Below are positions 34,129 to 42,465 of a stretch of DNA of 64,000 bases, one piece after another (positions within the stretch are counted from its first letter, which is position 1; each line of letters starts with the position of its first letter). This stretch comes from OCS116 sp051531935. Lineage in GTDB: Bacteria; Pseudomonadota; Alphaproteobacteria; Rhizobiales; OSC116. The stretch covers positions 38,333 through 102,332 of the forward strand of contig JAOPTR010000014.1 of assembly GCA_051531935.1 (NCBI GenBank), in the 5' to 3' direction. Made by a program: the position numbers and the translations under genes. The notes beneath the pieces are model-generated. The model was given only the letters and a program-made list of their open reading frames with translations, made no database searches and was not told the origin of the DNA.

Positions 34129-36102
34129 ATGATCCAAAAAATACTGATAGCCAATAGAGGCGAAATTGCATGCCGCGTTATTAAATCTGCTAAGCTTATG
34201 GGCATTAAAACGGTGGCTGTTTATAGTGATGCCGATAAGAATGCCCTACATGTAACCATGGCAGATGAAGCGGTTTATATTGGTGCCTCGCCTGCTAGCG
34301 AAAGTTACCTGATTATTGACAAAATACTTGCCGCTTGCCAGCAAACAAATGCCGATGCGGTACACCCAGGTTATGGTTTTTTATCTGAAAATGCTAATTT
34401 TGCCAAAACCTTAGCTAAAAACAACATAGCATTCATTGGCCCAAACATCGAAGCCATCGAAGTTATGGGTGATAAAATTGCTAGCAAATTATTTGCCGAA
34501 AAAGCCAATGTTAACATTGTTCCAGGCAATACTGATCTCATCGAAAGCCCTGAGCAAGCGGTTGTTGTTTCCAACCAAGTTGGCTACCCTGTTATGATAA
34601 AAGCCTCGGCTGGTGGCGGTGGCAAAGGCATGCGCGTGGCGTATGACGATGCAGAAGCCACTCAAGGTTACACACTCGCTAAAAGCGAAGCCATGAGCAG
34701 TTTTGGCGATGATAGAATTTTCATCGAAAAATTCATTGAAGACCCACGCCATATTGAAATTCAGGTATTGGCCGATAAATTTGGCAATTGTTTGTATTTG
34801 GCCGAGCGTGAATGCTCCATTCAACGCCGTAACCAAAAGGTAGTTGAAGAAGCACCAAGCTCGTTTTTAACTGAAGAAACACGCAAGAAAATGGGGGAAC
34901 AATCAGTAGCTCTTGCCAAGGCCGTTAATTACGAAAGCGCAGGAACGGTTGAATTCATTGTCGATAAAGATCAGAATTTCTATTTTTTAGAAATGAATAC
35001 GCGTTTGCAAGTTGAGCATCCTGTTACCGAGCTAATCACGGGCATAGACCTTGTTGAACAAATGATAAAAGTAGCTGCTGGCGAAAAACTAGCCCTTAAA
35101 CAAGATGATATTAAGATAAACGGCTGGGCCATTGAAAGCCGCATTTATGCTGAAGATCCGTTTCGTAATTTCTTGCCTTCCACAGGTCGATTGACCAAAT
35201 ACTTCCCACCAACCGAAAAGGTTGAGAATGGCATCACCATTCGTAATGACACGGGGGTATATCATGGTGGTGAAATTGCTATTTATTATGACCCAATGAT
35301 TGCCAAATTATGCACCCATGCGCCAACCCGCAGCGAAGCCATATCTCAAATGGCGAATGCGTTAGATCAGTTCGTCATCAAAGGGATTTCGCACAACATC
35401 CCATTTGTAGCGAGCCTTATGCAACATCCAGATTGGCAATCGGGCGATATTTCGACCAATTTCATTGCAAAAGAATATCCTGATGGCTTCGAGCGTTCAC
35501 CTTTAGACGACAAATCAAAAGCTGAATTTTGTGCTACCGCCGCATATTTGGCAAATCAACAAAACTTAAAGAAATCGGCCAAGACCACCAATATTCTGAT
35601 CATTAAATTAGACGATGAGTATATTGAGGTGAATATAGAGAGCGCAGAAACATTTACCGTAAAGTGCATGGGACAGAGCTTTACATTGATGGCAGAATAC
35701 CAATTAGGCGCACCTTTGTGGTGTGGCAAAATAAATGCAGAAGACAGGCATTTCAAAGTCGACACCATTTTAAATGGATTTGAACTTGAGCACAAAGCTT
35801 TCAAAGCAACTGCCAAAATATTCTCGACCCGCGAAGCCGAATTAGACCGTTTAATGCCGATTAAAATCGCGCCAGACACTTCAAATTTGTTACTTTGCCC
35901 TATGCCAGGCATGCTTAACTCCATTAATGTCAAAGTAGGCGATAAGGTAGAAGCTGGACAGGCCTTATGCGTGGTTGAAGCCATGAAAATGGAAAATGTA
36001 CTGAGTGCTGAAAAAAATGCCACAGTGAAAACGGTTAATTTTGAAGCAGGCGACAATTTAAAAGTGGATGACATCATCGTTGAGTTTGAATTAGACCAAT
36101 AG
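34129..36102 (+). CDS. pccA: Propionyl-CoA carboxylase, biotin carboxylase/BCCP (alpha) subunit
   Basis: A 657-residue alpha subunit. Residues 1-450 are biotin carboxylase: IANRGEIACRVI, the ATP-grasp glycine loop ASAGGGGKGMRV, ERECSIQRRNQKVVEEAPS and EMNTRLQVEHPVTE. A divergent linker (BT-like) follows, then a biotinyl domain with VVEAMKMEN, in which Lys620 is the biotin site, 37 residues from the end as expected. It carboxylates its own biotin with ATP and bicarbonate. Propionyl-CoA from odd or branched chains, which the upstream island may yield, would enter here. Confidence 0.93.
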   Translation: MIQKILIANRGEIACRVIKSAKLMGIKTVAVYSDADKNALHVTMADEAVYIGASPASESYLIIDKILAACQQTNADAVHPGYGFLSENANFAKTLAKNNIAFIGPNIEAIEVMGDKIASKLFAEKANVNIVPGNTDLIESPEQAVVVSNQVGYPVMIKASAGGGGKGMRVAYDDAEATQGYTLAKSEAMSSFGDDRIFIEKFIEDPRHIEIQVLADKFGNCLYLAERECSIQRRNQKVVEEAPSSFLTEETRKKMGEQSVALAKAVNYESAGTVEFIVDKDQNFYFLEMNTRLQVEHPVTELITGIDLVEQMIKVAAGEKLALKQDDIKINGWAIESRIYAEDPFRNFLPSTGRLTKYFPPTEKVENGITIRNDTGVYHGGEIAIYYDPMIAKLCTHAPTRSEAISQMANALDQFVIKGISHNIPFVASLMQHPDWQSGDISTNFIAKEYPDGFERSPLDDKSKAEFCATAAYLANQQNLKKSAKTTNILIIKLDDEYIEVNIESAETFTVKCMGQSFTLMAEYQLGAPLWCGKINAEDRHFKVDTILNGFELEHKAFKATAKIFSTREAELDRLMPIKIAPDTSNLLLCPMPGMLNSINVKVGDKVEAGQALCVVEAMKMENVLSAEKNATVKTVNFEAGDNLKVDDIIVEFELDQ

Positions 36103-36279
36103 TTGACTTTATCGCAGAGCTAACCTATAGAAAGGCAAGGGTGTTGAACCCCTGCCGTTCGCGAGCATTTGCTTTGGTGAAGTTCAATTTCAGGCAATCT
36201 ATCGATTTCAATTTTGCGGTCGTTGGTAATGCGAACTCCAGCTTTATATACCGCATCTAAATTTGAATTGAGATTTAAG
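36103..36279. other. Unassigned spacer after pccA
   Basis: The 177-base interval holds GGCAAGGGTGTTGAACCCCTGCC, too long to be a chance tandem but only an imperfect hairpin (GGCA-GGG / CCC-TGCC) without a T run. A minus-strand frame stays open across it, yet its product resembles nothing I know and has no start signal. It could hold a decayed gene or a leader of the next gene. Confidence 0.3.
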
Positions 36280-36711
36280 ATGTCGAATAACTTGTCGATT
36301 GATATTGTTAAGCAACAAGCCAAAACCTTGCGCAAACATTTAGCAGATACTCCACAAGCCCTAACTCACAGCCAATCGCTGGAAATTATTGCCAAACAAA
36401 AAGGTTTTAAAGATTGGAATACGTTACATGCCTATATTGGTAATCAACCAATTGCAAAATTTGCCGTTGGGCAAAGGGTAAGTGGCGTATATTTAGGCCA
36501 AAACTTCACGGGACAATTGCTGAAAGTTGGTAAAATTGCAGAATCAAAACGTTATGGCATTACTGTCAAATTCGATGAGGCGGTTGATGTGATTACTTTT
36601 AAAGGCATGTCAAATTGGCGCAAGCAAGTGAATATTATTGTCAATCAATCTGGTGAAACCACTGAGAAAACATCAAATAATCAACCTCATATGATCTTAG
36701 AAGTTGTCTGA
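36280..36711 (+). CDS. Glyoxalase_8-like N-domain protein of unknown function
   Basis: The 143-residue product has an N-terminal helical module, QQAKTLRKHLADTP, ALTHSQSLEIIAKQKGFKDW and NTLHAYI, typical of the domain named glyoxalase-related protein (Glyoxalase_8), which is often found alone or next to toxin-antitoxin-like or GIY/LydB-like genes. The C-terminal part (FAVGQRVSGVYLGQNFTGQLLKVGK) looks like a small beta-barrel. No metal or catalytic residues are obvious. I used the ATG at 36280; an upstream in-frame start adds residues without family resemblance. It is convergent with lipB, with the stops adjacent. Confidence 0.7.
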   Translation: MSNNLSIDIVKQQAKTLRKHLADTPQALTHSQSLEIIAKQKGFKDWNTLHAYIGNQPIAKFAVGQRVSGVYLGQNFTGQLLKVGKIAESKRYGITVKFDEAVDVITFKGMSNWRKQVNIIVNQSGETTEKTSNNQPHMILEVV

Positions 36712-37422
36712 TTAACCCTCAATCATGTTTAATTGACCGCCAAATATTTCGGTAAATTTATCTATCAATACCACATCTAAGTCGGCCATGGTGACGGGCA
36801 AACCAAGGTCGACCAAACTTGTCACACCATGCCCACTAATACCACAAGGCACAATGCCACTAAAATGTTCTAACTCTGGCTCAACATTAATACTGAGACC
36901 ATGAAAACTAACCCATTTGCGTAGTCTAATCCCCAAAGCTGCGATCTTATCTTCTTTGCCTAAATTAATTGGTTGGCGCTTTACCCACACACCGACACGG
37001 TCTTCGCGGCGCTCGCCTTCAATGTTAAATTCGGACAGACTATCAATTATCCAAGCTTCTAGAGCTGATACAAATGCCCGTACATCCTTGCCGCGTTTAT
37101 TGAGGTTAAGCATTACATAAACCACGCGTTGGCCTGGCCCATGATAAGTATACTCGCCACCCCTGCCCGTTTGGTAGACTGGAAAACGCTTAGGAGCTAA
37201 CAGATCGGCATCCTCGGCACTTGTGCCACCAGTGTAAAGAGGTTCATGCTCCACAAGCCAAATAAGCTCGTTCGAATCGCCTGCTGCAATTTCGGCCGCA
37301 CGGGTCTGCATATATTGTTCTGCAAAGGCATAATCTGTATATCCGTTGGATATTTGACAATCTACGCTTATATTTGCAGCAATTTTGGTGTTTTTACCAA
37401 TTTCGTCTCTTGAATTAACCAT
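36712..37422 (-). CDS. lipB: Octanoyl-[acyl-carrier-protein]-protein octanoyltransferase
   Basis: A 236-residue protein with the LipB motifs: GRGGEYTYHGPGQRVVY, the catalytic Lys159 in KIAALGIR, and the thioester-forming Cys193 in GIVPCGI. It moves octanoyl groups from ACP onto lipoyl domains of 2-oxoacid dehydrogenases, the first step of lipoate formation. Residues 1-20 are an extra N-terminal segment with low similarity, so a start a few codons later is possible. It is divergent from the FliN-like gene by 66 bases. Confidence 0.93.
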   Translation of the reverse strand: MVNSRDEIGKNTKIAANISVDCQISNGYTDYAFAEQYMQTRAAEIAAGDSNELIWLVEHEPLYTGGTSAEDADLLAPKRFPVYQTGRGGEYTYHGPGQRVVYVMLNLNKRGKDVRAFVSALEAWIIDSLSEFNIEGERREDRVGVWVKRQPINLGKEDKIAALGIRLRKWVSFHGLSINVEPELEHFSGIVPCGISGHGVTSLVDLGLPVTMADLDVVLIDKFTEIFGGQLNMIEG

Positions 37423-37488
37423 TCGTTTACCATATTTAAAGCATTAGTTAATATATTCTATGTAACCACAATTTCGCATCGATACAAT

Positions 37489-37722
37489 ATGTCATTTTTA
37501 AATAACATCCAAATAGATTTATCAGTAGTTTTAGGCCGTTCGCAAATGCAAGTTCATCAATTGCTACGCCTTGGCCGTGGAGCGATTATTGAACTTGATA
37601 CAGGCGAAAATGGCGAGGTAGACATTCTCGCCAATGATAAAGTTGTGGCCCGCGGCGAAATTCAGGTCACTGATGATCGTATTTCAATCAGAGTGACCGA
37701 GAAAATCGACAAAAGCTTCTAA
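37489..37722 (+). CDS. FliN/SpoA-domain protein, isolated
   Basis: The 77-residue protein consists of one SpoA (FliN C-terminal) domain: IQIDLSVVLGRSQMQV, LLRLGRGAIIELD and VVARGEIQVTDDRISIRVTEKI are diagnostic. FliN forms the flagellar C-ring with FliM and FliG. No other flagellar gene lies in the window, and the protein is shorter than full FliN (about 100-140 residues), because the N-terminal linker is missing. It may be the organism's FliN or a paralogue with another role. It sits between lipB and rluC. Confidence 0.85.
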   Translation: MSFLNNIQIDLSVVLGRSQMQVHQLLRLGRGAIIELDTGENGEVDILANDKVVARGEIQVTDDRISIRVTEKIDKSF

Positions 37723-37730
37723 TCGCACTT

Positions 37731-38744
37731 TTAGCGATCTTCAAATCTCTCAAGCACCAAATCGCCTGCTTCTTCATCAAAACCCAAAGAATGGAATGTA
37801 TTCTTAATATGGCCAGAAATTTTGGCTGTAATTTCGAATGGTTCACCATTGGATGGATGAGGAATTTTAATGTGTCTAGCGTGCAAATGTAATTTACGCG
37901 AAACTTCGCCGCCGATATGTGCATCGGTGCCGCCATATTTACCGTCACCAATAATAACATTACCCATTTCGGCCATATGAACACGTAGCTGATGCGTACG
38001 GCCTGTGATGGGACGTAATACCACAAAACTAGCCAATGCAGGCACGCTTGCCACGGTTGCATATAATGTAATGGCCGATTTTGCATCGTCATGATCGTGT
38101 GCAACGACTACTTTTTCGTGGCCTTTATTGCCTTGCTTCAACAAAGGCATATTAATTTTGCCTTCTTTATGTTTTGGAGAACTTTTGACAACAGCCCAAT
38201 AATATTTTTCGGTCGTTTTTGTTTGGAAGGCTTTGGTTAGCTTTTGCGCGGCAACACGTGTACGCGCGATTAGCAATAAACCCGATGTGTCTTTGTCCAA
38301 CCTATGTACCAATTTTGGCTTTTCGGTAAGTTCAAATTTCAACGCATCCAACATGCCGTCTATATGGCGTTTGGTATTTGAACCGCCCTGTACGGCCAAG
38401 CCAGAAGGTTTATTCAGCACAATCAATTCATCATCCATATGGATGACCATATTTTGCATGTAATAAATATCGTCTTGATGCAATTCGGCGGGTGGTTTTT
38501 TATCGTAAATACGAGTTTCTAGATTAAGTGGCGGCACCCGAATGATTTGTTCGGTTTGAACACGTGTATTGCTTTTAGCACGCTTACCATCGACTCGAAT
38601 ATGCCCTTTGCGCAGCAATTTTTGCAGCATGCCAAAAGTCACATCTGGGTAATGTTCTTTAAACCAGCGGTCTACCCGCATATCATTTTCGTCGGCTATA
38701 ACGGCAATTTTAGCCACTCCGCCTGAATTATTTGTATCGCTCAT
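37731..38744 (-). CDS. rluC: 23S rRNA pseudouridine synthase, RluC/RluD family
   Basis: The 337-residue protein has an N-terminal S4 domain (MLQKLLRKGHIRVDGKR) and the RluA-type catalytic domain with HRLDKDTSG, in which Asp150 is the nucleophile, plus RPITGRTHQLRVHMA. RluC modifies positions 955, 2504 and 2580 of E. coli 23S rRNA; RluD modifies helix 69. Family context beside crcB in alphaproteobacteria supports the RluC name, but substrate choice is not certain. It overlaps the crcB stop by one base (TAATG). Confidence 0.85.
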   Translation of the reverse strand: MSDTNNSGGVAKIAVIADENDMRVDRWFKEHYPDVTFGMLQKLLRKGHIRVDGKRAKSNTRVQTEQIIRVPPLNLETRIYDKKPPAELHQDDIYYMQNMVIHMDDELIVLNKPSGLAVQGGSNTKRHIDGMLDALKFELTEKPKLVHRLDKDTSGLLLIARTRVAAQKLTKAFQTKTTEKYYWAVVKSSPKHKEGKINMPLLKQGNKGHEKVVVAHDHDDAKSAITLYATVASVPALASFVVLRPITGRTHQLRVHMAEMGNVIIGDGKYGGTDAHIGGEVSRKLHLHARHIKIPHPSNGEPFEITAKISGHIKNTFHSLGFDEEAGDLVLERFEDR

Positions 38745-39127
38745 TAGCTGACACTCCGTGTAATATATATCGCTAAAATTAATGCCCCAAGGGACAATGT
38801 AAAGCTCAGGGCGACATATGAAAATGCCCCCAAATAGGCTTGTTTTTCAATCATTTGCCAAGCATCTAATGAAAACGCGCTAAATGTGGTAAAACCACCC
38901 AAAACACCTGTCATTAAAAACACCTTCCAACTATCGGAAGATAAGTTAAGTTTCTGCGCAAAAAGCACAAACAAAATACCCATTGCAAATGAACCGATTA
39001 CATTTACCACCATGGTTCCATAAGGAAATACGCTGCCCCAAACCGAGGACACATATGTTGTTGATACATAGCGTAAGCTAGCGCCAATGGCACCGCCTAG
39101 AGCGGCATAAAGAATATATGCAAACAT
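38744..39127 (-). CDS. crcB: Fluoride ion channel
   Basis: A 127-residue membrane protein with four hydrophobic helices. GGAIGASLRYVSTTYV, the central NVIGSFAMGIL and GVLGGFTTFSAFSLD are the Fluc/CrcB signature; asparagine in the second motif and the phenylalanine box in the third line the pores. It exports fluoride to protect enolase and pyrophosphatase. No fluoride riboswitch was recognised in the short upstream gap to rarA. It is probably cotranscribed with rarA and rluC. Confidence 0.93.
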   Translation of the reverse strand: MFAYILYAALGGAIGASLRYVSTTYVSSVWGSVFPYGTMVVNVIGSFAMGILFVLFAQKLNLSSDSWKVFLMTGVLGGFTTFSAFSLDAWQMIEKQAYLGAFSYVALSFTLSLGALILAIYITRSVS

Positions 39128-39156
39128 TGCATTTCCAAATTACTGAGCGACAGTTT

Positions 39157-40467
39157 TTAGCGATTATTTCTGTCTATCCGCAGCTTATGCCACCAATTCA
39201 AGCGTTTTGCAATATCTCTCTCGAATCCACGCTCTACAGGTTGATAAAATTGTTCTCGTTCGATCTCATCAGGAAAGAATTCCTGCCCTGAAAACGCATC
39301 GGGGCAATCATGGTCATATTGATAACCTTCTTTATATCCCTGGTCTTTCATAAATTTAGTAGGCGCGTTCATAATATGTTTAGGCGGCATAAAATTGCCA
39401 TTATGTTTTACAAAATTACGAGAGGCCTTATATGCCACATATACAGCATTACTTTTTGGCGCTGTAGTCACATAAACAAGTGCCTGCGCCAAAGCTAGCT
39501 CTCCTTCAGGACTACCCAAAAACTCATAGGCTTCACGTGCTGCAATACATTGCACCAAAGCTTGAGGGTCGCCCATCCCCACTTCTTCGGATGCCATACG
39601 CACAATACGCCGCGCCAAAAAACGCGGGTCTTCACCCGCATCTAACATGCGGCCAAACCAGTAAAGCGCACCGTCCACATCACTCCCCCGAACAGATTTG
39701 TGTAATGCGCTGATTAAGTTGTAGTGACCGTCCTTATTTTTATCGTAATTCGCGGCACGTCGTTGGGTGATAATTTGTAACTGTTCGGCATTAATTGGAG
39801 CTTCCGCATCATTAACCGCGAATAGTTGCTCCACCATATTCAACAAAAAGCGTCCATCCCCATCTGCCATATTTAGCAGCATGTCCAGTGCACCATCTTC
39901 TATATTCAACGCCACATCTTCTTGTTCTTCAGCACGCATCACAAGCTGTTCAAGGTCGGAATTTTCTAACCTATTCAGCACCATAACTTGGCATCGAGAC
40001 AGTAAGGCTGCATTTAAATCGAAGCTCGGATTCTCGGTTGTTGCCCCAAATAAAATAATGGTTCCATCTTCAATGTAAGGCAAAAATGTATCTTGTTGGG
40101 CGCGGTTAAACCGATGGATTTCATCGACAAAAAGCAAGGTCGACTTACCTTCTTGATGTCGCATTTTGGCAGCAGAAAATATTTTTTTAAGATCAGCAAC
40201 ACCAGATTGAATGGCGCTTAATTGTTCAAAATACAAATCAGATTTTTGTGCCACAATGCGCGCCAATGTGGTTTTACCCGTACCCGGAGGCCCCCAAAAT
40301 ACCATGGAGGGAATGCGGCCTTTATTGATAAGCTGAGTGAGGCTACCTTCGGGGCCAACCAATTGCGCCTGCCCGACTATCTCATCTAGCTCCTGCGGTC
40401 TTATGCGGTCGGCCAACGGGCGCTTTAAATCGCCTTTAGGCGTTTCTTTTAAAAACAAATCACTCAA
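39157..40467 (-). CDS. rarA: Replication-associated recombination AAA ATPase RarA (MgsA)
   Basis: A 436-residue protein with the AAA module: LADRIRPQELDEIVGQ, Walker A GPPGTGKT at 59-66, Walker B LLFVDEIHRF, sensor 1 GATTENPSF and the C-terminal tetramerisation domain with SALHKSVRGSD and GMGDPQALVQC. RarA acts at stalled forks and helps restart replication. Length is normal. The order Do-like protease, rarA, crcB, rluC matches many alphaproteobacteria. Confidence 0.93.
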   Translation of the reverse strand: MSDLFLKETPKGDLKRPLADRIRPQELDEIVGQAQLVGPEGSLTQLINKGRIPSMVFWGPPGTGKTTLARIVAQKSDLYFEQLSAIQSGVADLKKIFSAAKMRHQEGKSTLLFVDEIHRFNRAQQDTFLPYIEDGTIILFGATTENPSFDLNAALLSRCQVMVLNRLENSDLEQLVMRAEEQEDVALNIEDGALDMLLNMADGDGRFLLNMVEQLFAVNDAEAPINAEQLQIITQRRAANYDKNKDGHYNLISALHKSVRGSDVDGALYWFGRMLDAGEDPRFLARRIVRMASEEVGMGDPQALVQCIAAREAYEFLGSPEGELALAQALVYVTTAPKSNAVYVAYKASRNFVKHNGNFMPPKHIMNAPTKFMKDQGYKEGYQYDHDCPDAFSGQEFFPDEIEREQFYQPVERGFERDIAKRLNWWHKLRIDRNNR

Positions 40468-40494
40468 AATATACGCCTAAAACATTTTAGATTA

Positions 40495-41883
40495 TCAACC
40501 ATTCACAATGCTATTGATAATACGCCCACCTCTATTTAGTGATATACGCCAAAACCGTTTGGTAACGCGCACTTCACTCACTAAATCGCCTACTTCCTTA
40601 ATGTCATTACCAGAAACACTCAATATTATATCGCCAACTTTAAAACCATATTTTTGAGCATTGCTGTTCACATTCACATGACCAATGATAACGCCAACAC
40701 TGCCCAATGGCAAAGACATTTCTTCAACCAAAGCAGGAGAAATATTCATGATTTCAGCACCTGTAAACGGTGTATCGCCTTCTATCAAAGTTGTGCGGCG
40801 TGGTGGCTCCTCTGGAGCGCCAGTCATTTCGACATCAAATTGGAGTTTGATATCATTACGCAAAATATAAAAAGTTGAATAGCTGCCAATATCCTTATTG
40901 GAAAGTAGATAGTTAAAGTGCTTCTCATCACTAACAATCACTCCATCTATATTCGTAATCACATCACCGCGTGAAATGCCTGCGGCAATCATCGGGCTAG
41001 AGGGCGTTGCAGCCAATACCAATACACCGCTAGCTTTTGAAAGCCCTAAACTGCGCGCAATTTCGGGTGTAAGCGATTGAATATTAGCGCCTACCCATGC
41101 CCGAAGAACACGATTGCCTGAAGCCGCACTCACAACAACGCGTTTTACCATATTGGCAGGAATGGCAAAGCCAATGCCATTAGAGCCGCCACTACGAGAA
41201 AATATGGCTGTATTCACTCCTATTAGCTCACCCAAACTGTTGACTAACGCGCCACCACTATTGCCTGGGTTTATAGCCGCATCTGTTTGGATGAAAAATT
41301 GATAGTTTGATATGCCCACATTTGAGCGAGCAATGGCCGAAACAATACCAGAGGTTACGGTTTGTCCCACGCCAAACGGATTACCAACAGCGAGTGCAAG
41401 GTCGCCAACTTCGACATCGTCACTATCGGCAAATTTAATGATTTCAAACTCCTCATCAGCCGCAAAAAGCCTCAAGACCGCCAAATCTGACTTTTCGTCT
41501 TCTAGTATAATTTCGGCATCAAATTCTCTCTGATCAGCCATTACCACGCGGATCGTATCGCTATCAGCAATGACATGATGGTTAGTGACCACAATACCTG
41601 AAGGGTCAACCATAACGCCAGAACCCAAAGAATTTTGCTCACGCATTTGTGTTTGGCCATATTGTTGGCCGAAAAACTGATTAAAAAATGGGTCATTATT
41701 AAATATGGATTGGCGGGTTTGAACAATTTTAGTGGAATAAACATTAACGACAGCAGGCGAAACCTTTTTAACTGTTTTTGAAAATGAAAGCTGAATTTCA
41801 GTTATGGATTCGGGCAGCTTCTTAGCAGCAGCCAAAACATTCGAGAAATTAAAAATCAATATAATTGTAATTATGAAACGCAT
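40495..41883 (-). CDS. Periplasmic Do-like (DegP/DegQ) serine protease
   Basis: A 462-residue trypsin-like protease with a signal peptide cut near residue 18-19 (NVLA/AAK). The catalytic triad is His103 (TNHHVI), Asp133 (KSDLAVL) and Ser209 (NPGNSGGALV). Two PDZ domains follow, roughly 255-350 and 370-460. It degrades or refolds misfolded periplasmic proteins. The region between 60 and 85 is rich in Gln and Phe, like the LA loop of DegP. It lies downstream of the strong rplQ terminator and upstream of rarA on the minus strand. Confidence 0.92.
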   Translation of the reverse strand: MRFIITIILIFNFSNVLAAAKKLPESITEIQLSFSKTVKKVSPAVVNVYSTKIVQTRQSIFNNDPFFNQFFGQQYGQTQMREQNSLGSGVMVDPSGIVVTNHHVIADSDTIRVVMADQREFDAEIILEDEKSDLAVLRLFAADEEFEIIKFADSDDVEVGDLALAVGNPFGVGQTVTSGIVSAIARSNVGISNYQFFIQTDAAINPGNSGGALVNSLGELIGVNTAIFSRSGGSNGIGFAIPANMVKRVVVSAASGNRVLRAWVGANIQSLTPEIARSLGLSKASGVLVLAATPSSPMIAAGISRGDVITNIDGVIVSDEKHFNYLLSNKDIGSYSTFYILRNDIKLQFDVEMTGAPEEPPRRTTLIEGDTPFTGAEIMNISPALVEEMSLPLGSVGVIIGHVNVNSNAQKYGFKVGDIILSVSGNDIKEVGDLVSEVRVTKRFWRISLNRGGRIINSIVNG

Positions 41884-41952
41884 GCGAAAATCCTTTTATT
41901 ATCTACTAATATAAGCTTATTTTTGGCCTAAATAAGACTCAATTTCAAAAAA

Positions 41953-41986
41953 AGAACAAAAAAAAGAGCGGCCAAAGCCACTCTTT
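41953..41986 (-). terminator. Intrinsic terminator after rplQ
   Basis: On the minus strand AAAGAGTGGC pairs with GCCGCTCTTT (one G-T pair) around TTTG, followed by a run of six or more T. It lies 24 bases after the rplQ stop and ends the alpha operon. Confidence 0.9.
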
Positions 41987-42009
41987 CAATTTGTAAGATA
42001 AAGCATTAA

Positions 42010-42432
42010 TTATGCTGCGTCTTGGCCATTGTCAACATCTTGTGTTGGGCCAGAGTCTTTACCTTTTTCGCTAACATCACGGTCAACAAGCTCAATAACT
42101 GCCATCGGTGCATTATCACCATAACGGAAGCCAGCCTTAAGAACACGAGTATAACCACCATTACGGTCTTTATAACGAGGGCCTAAAACTTCAAATAGCT
42201 TTTTAGCTTGATCTTTATCACGCATTTTAGCAATAGCATGACGACGTGAATGTAAATCACCTTTTTTACCCAATGTGATCAGACGATCAACAATAGAACG
42301 AAGTTCTTTTGCTTTAGGCAAAGTAGTTGTGATTTGCTCATGTTTAATAAGTGCAGCAGCCATATTAGCAAATAGTGCTTTACGGTGACTAGCAGTTCTG
42401 TTTAATTTACGGCCTTGTTTGCGATGACGCAT
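42010..42432 (-). CDS. rplQ: 50S ribosomal protein L17
   Basis: The 140-residue protein opens with MRHRKQGRKLNRTASHRKA and carries the family block EHITTTLPKAKELR as EQITTTLPKAKELR. It lies near the exit tunnel and contacts several 23S domains. A 20-residue acidic tail after the core (GPTQDVDNGQDAA) is a lineage-specific extension. It is the last gene of the rpsM-rpsK-rpoA-rplQ segment and precedes a strong terminator. Confidence 0.96.
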   Translation of the reverse strand: MRHRKQGRKLNRTASHRKALFANMAAALIKHEQITTTLPKAKELRSIVDRLITLGKKGDLHSRRHAIAKMRDKDQAKKLFEVLGPRYKDRNGGYTRVLKAGFRYGDNAPMAVIELVDRDVSEKGKDSGPTQDVDNGQDAA

Positions 42433-42465
42433 GTTAGGTCTCCTTAATTTATGTTAGGTATTATC

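Noticed and set aside
36120..36335. Open minus-strand frame of 71 codons overlapping the Glyoxalase_8-like gene start
   Set aside because: No ribosome-binding site, no family resemblance, and half of it lies antisense to a supported gene.
37722..37745. Hairpin between the FliN-like and rluC stops as a two-way terminator
   Set aside because: Only five base pairs (ATCGC / GCGAT) and no clear T runs.
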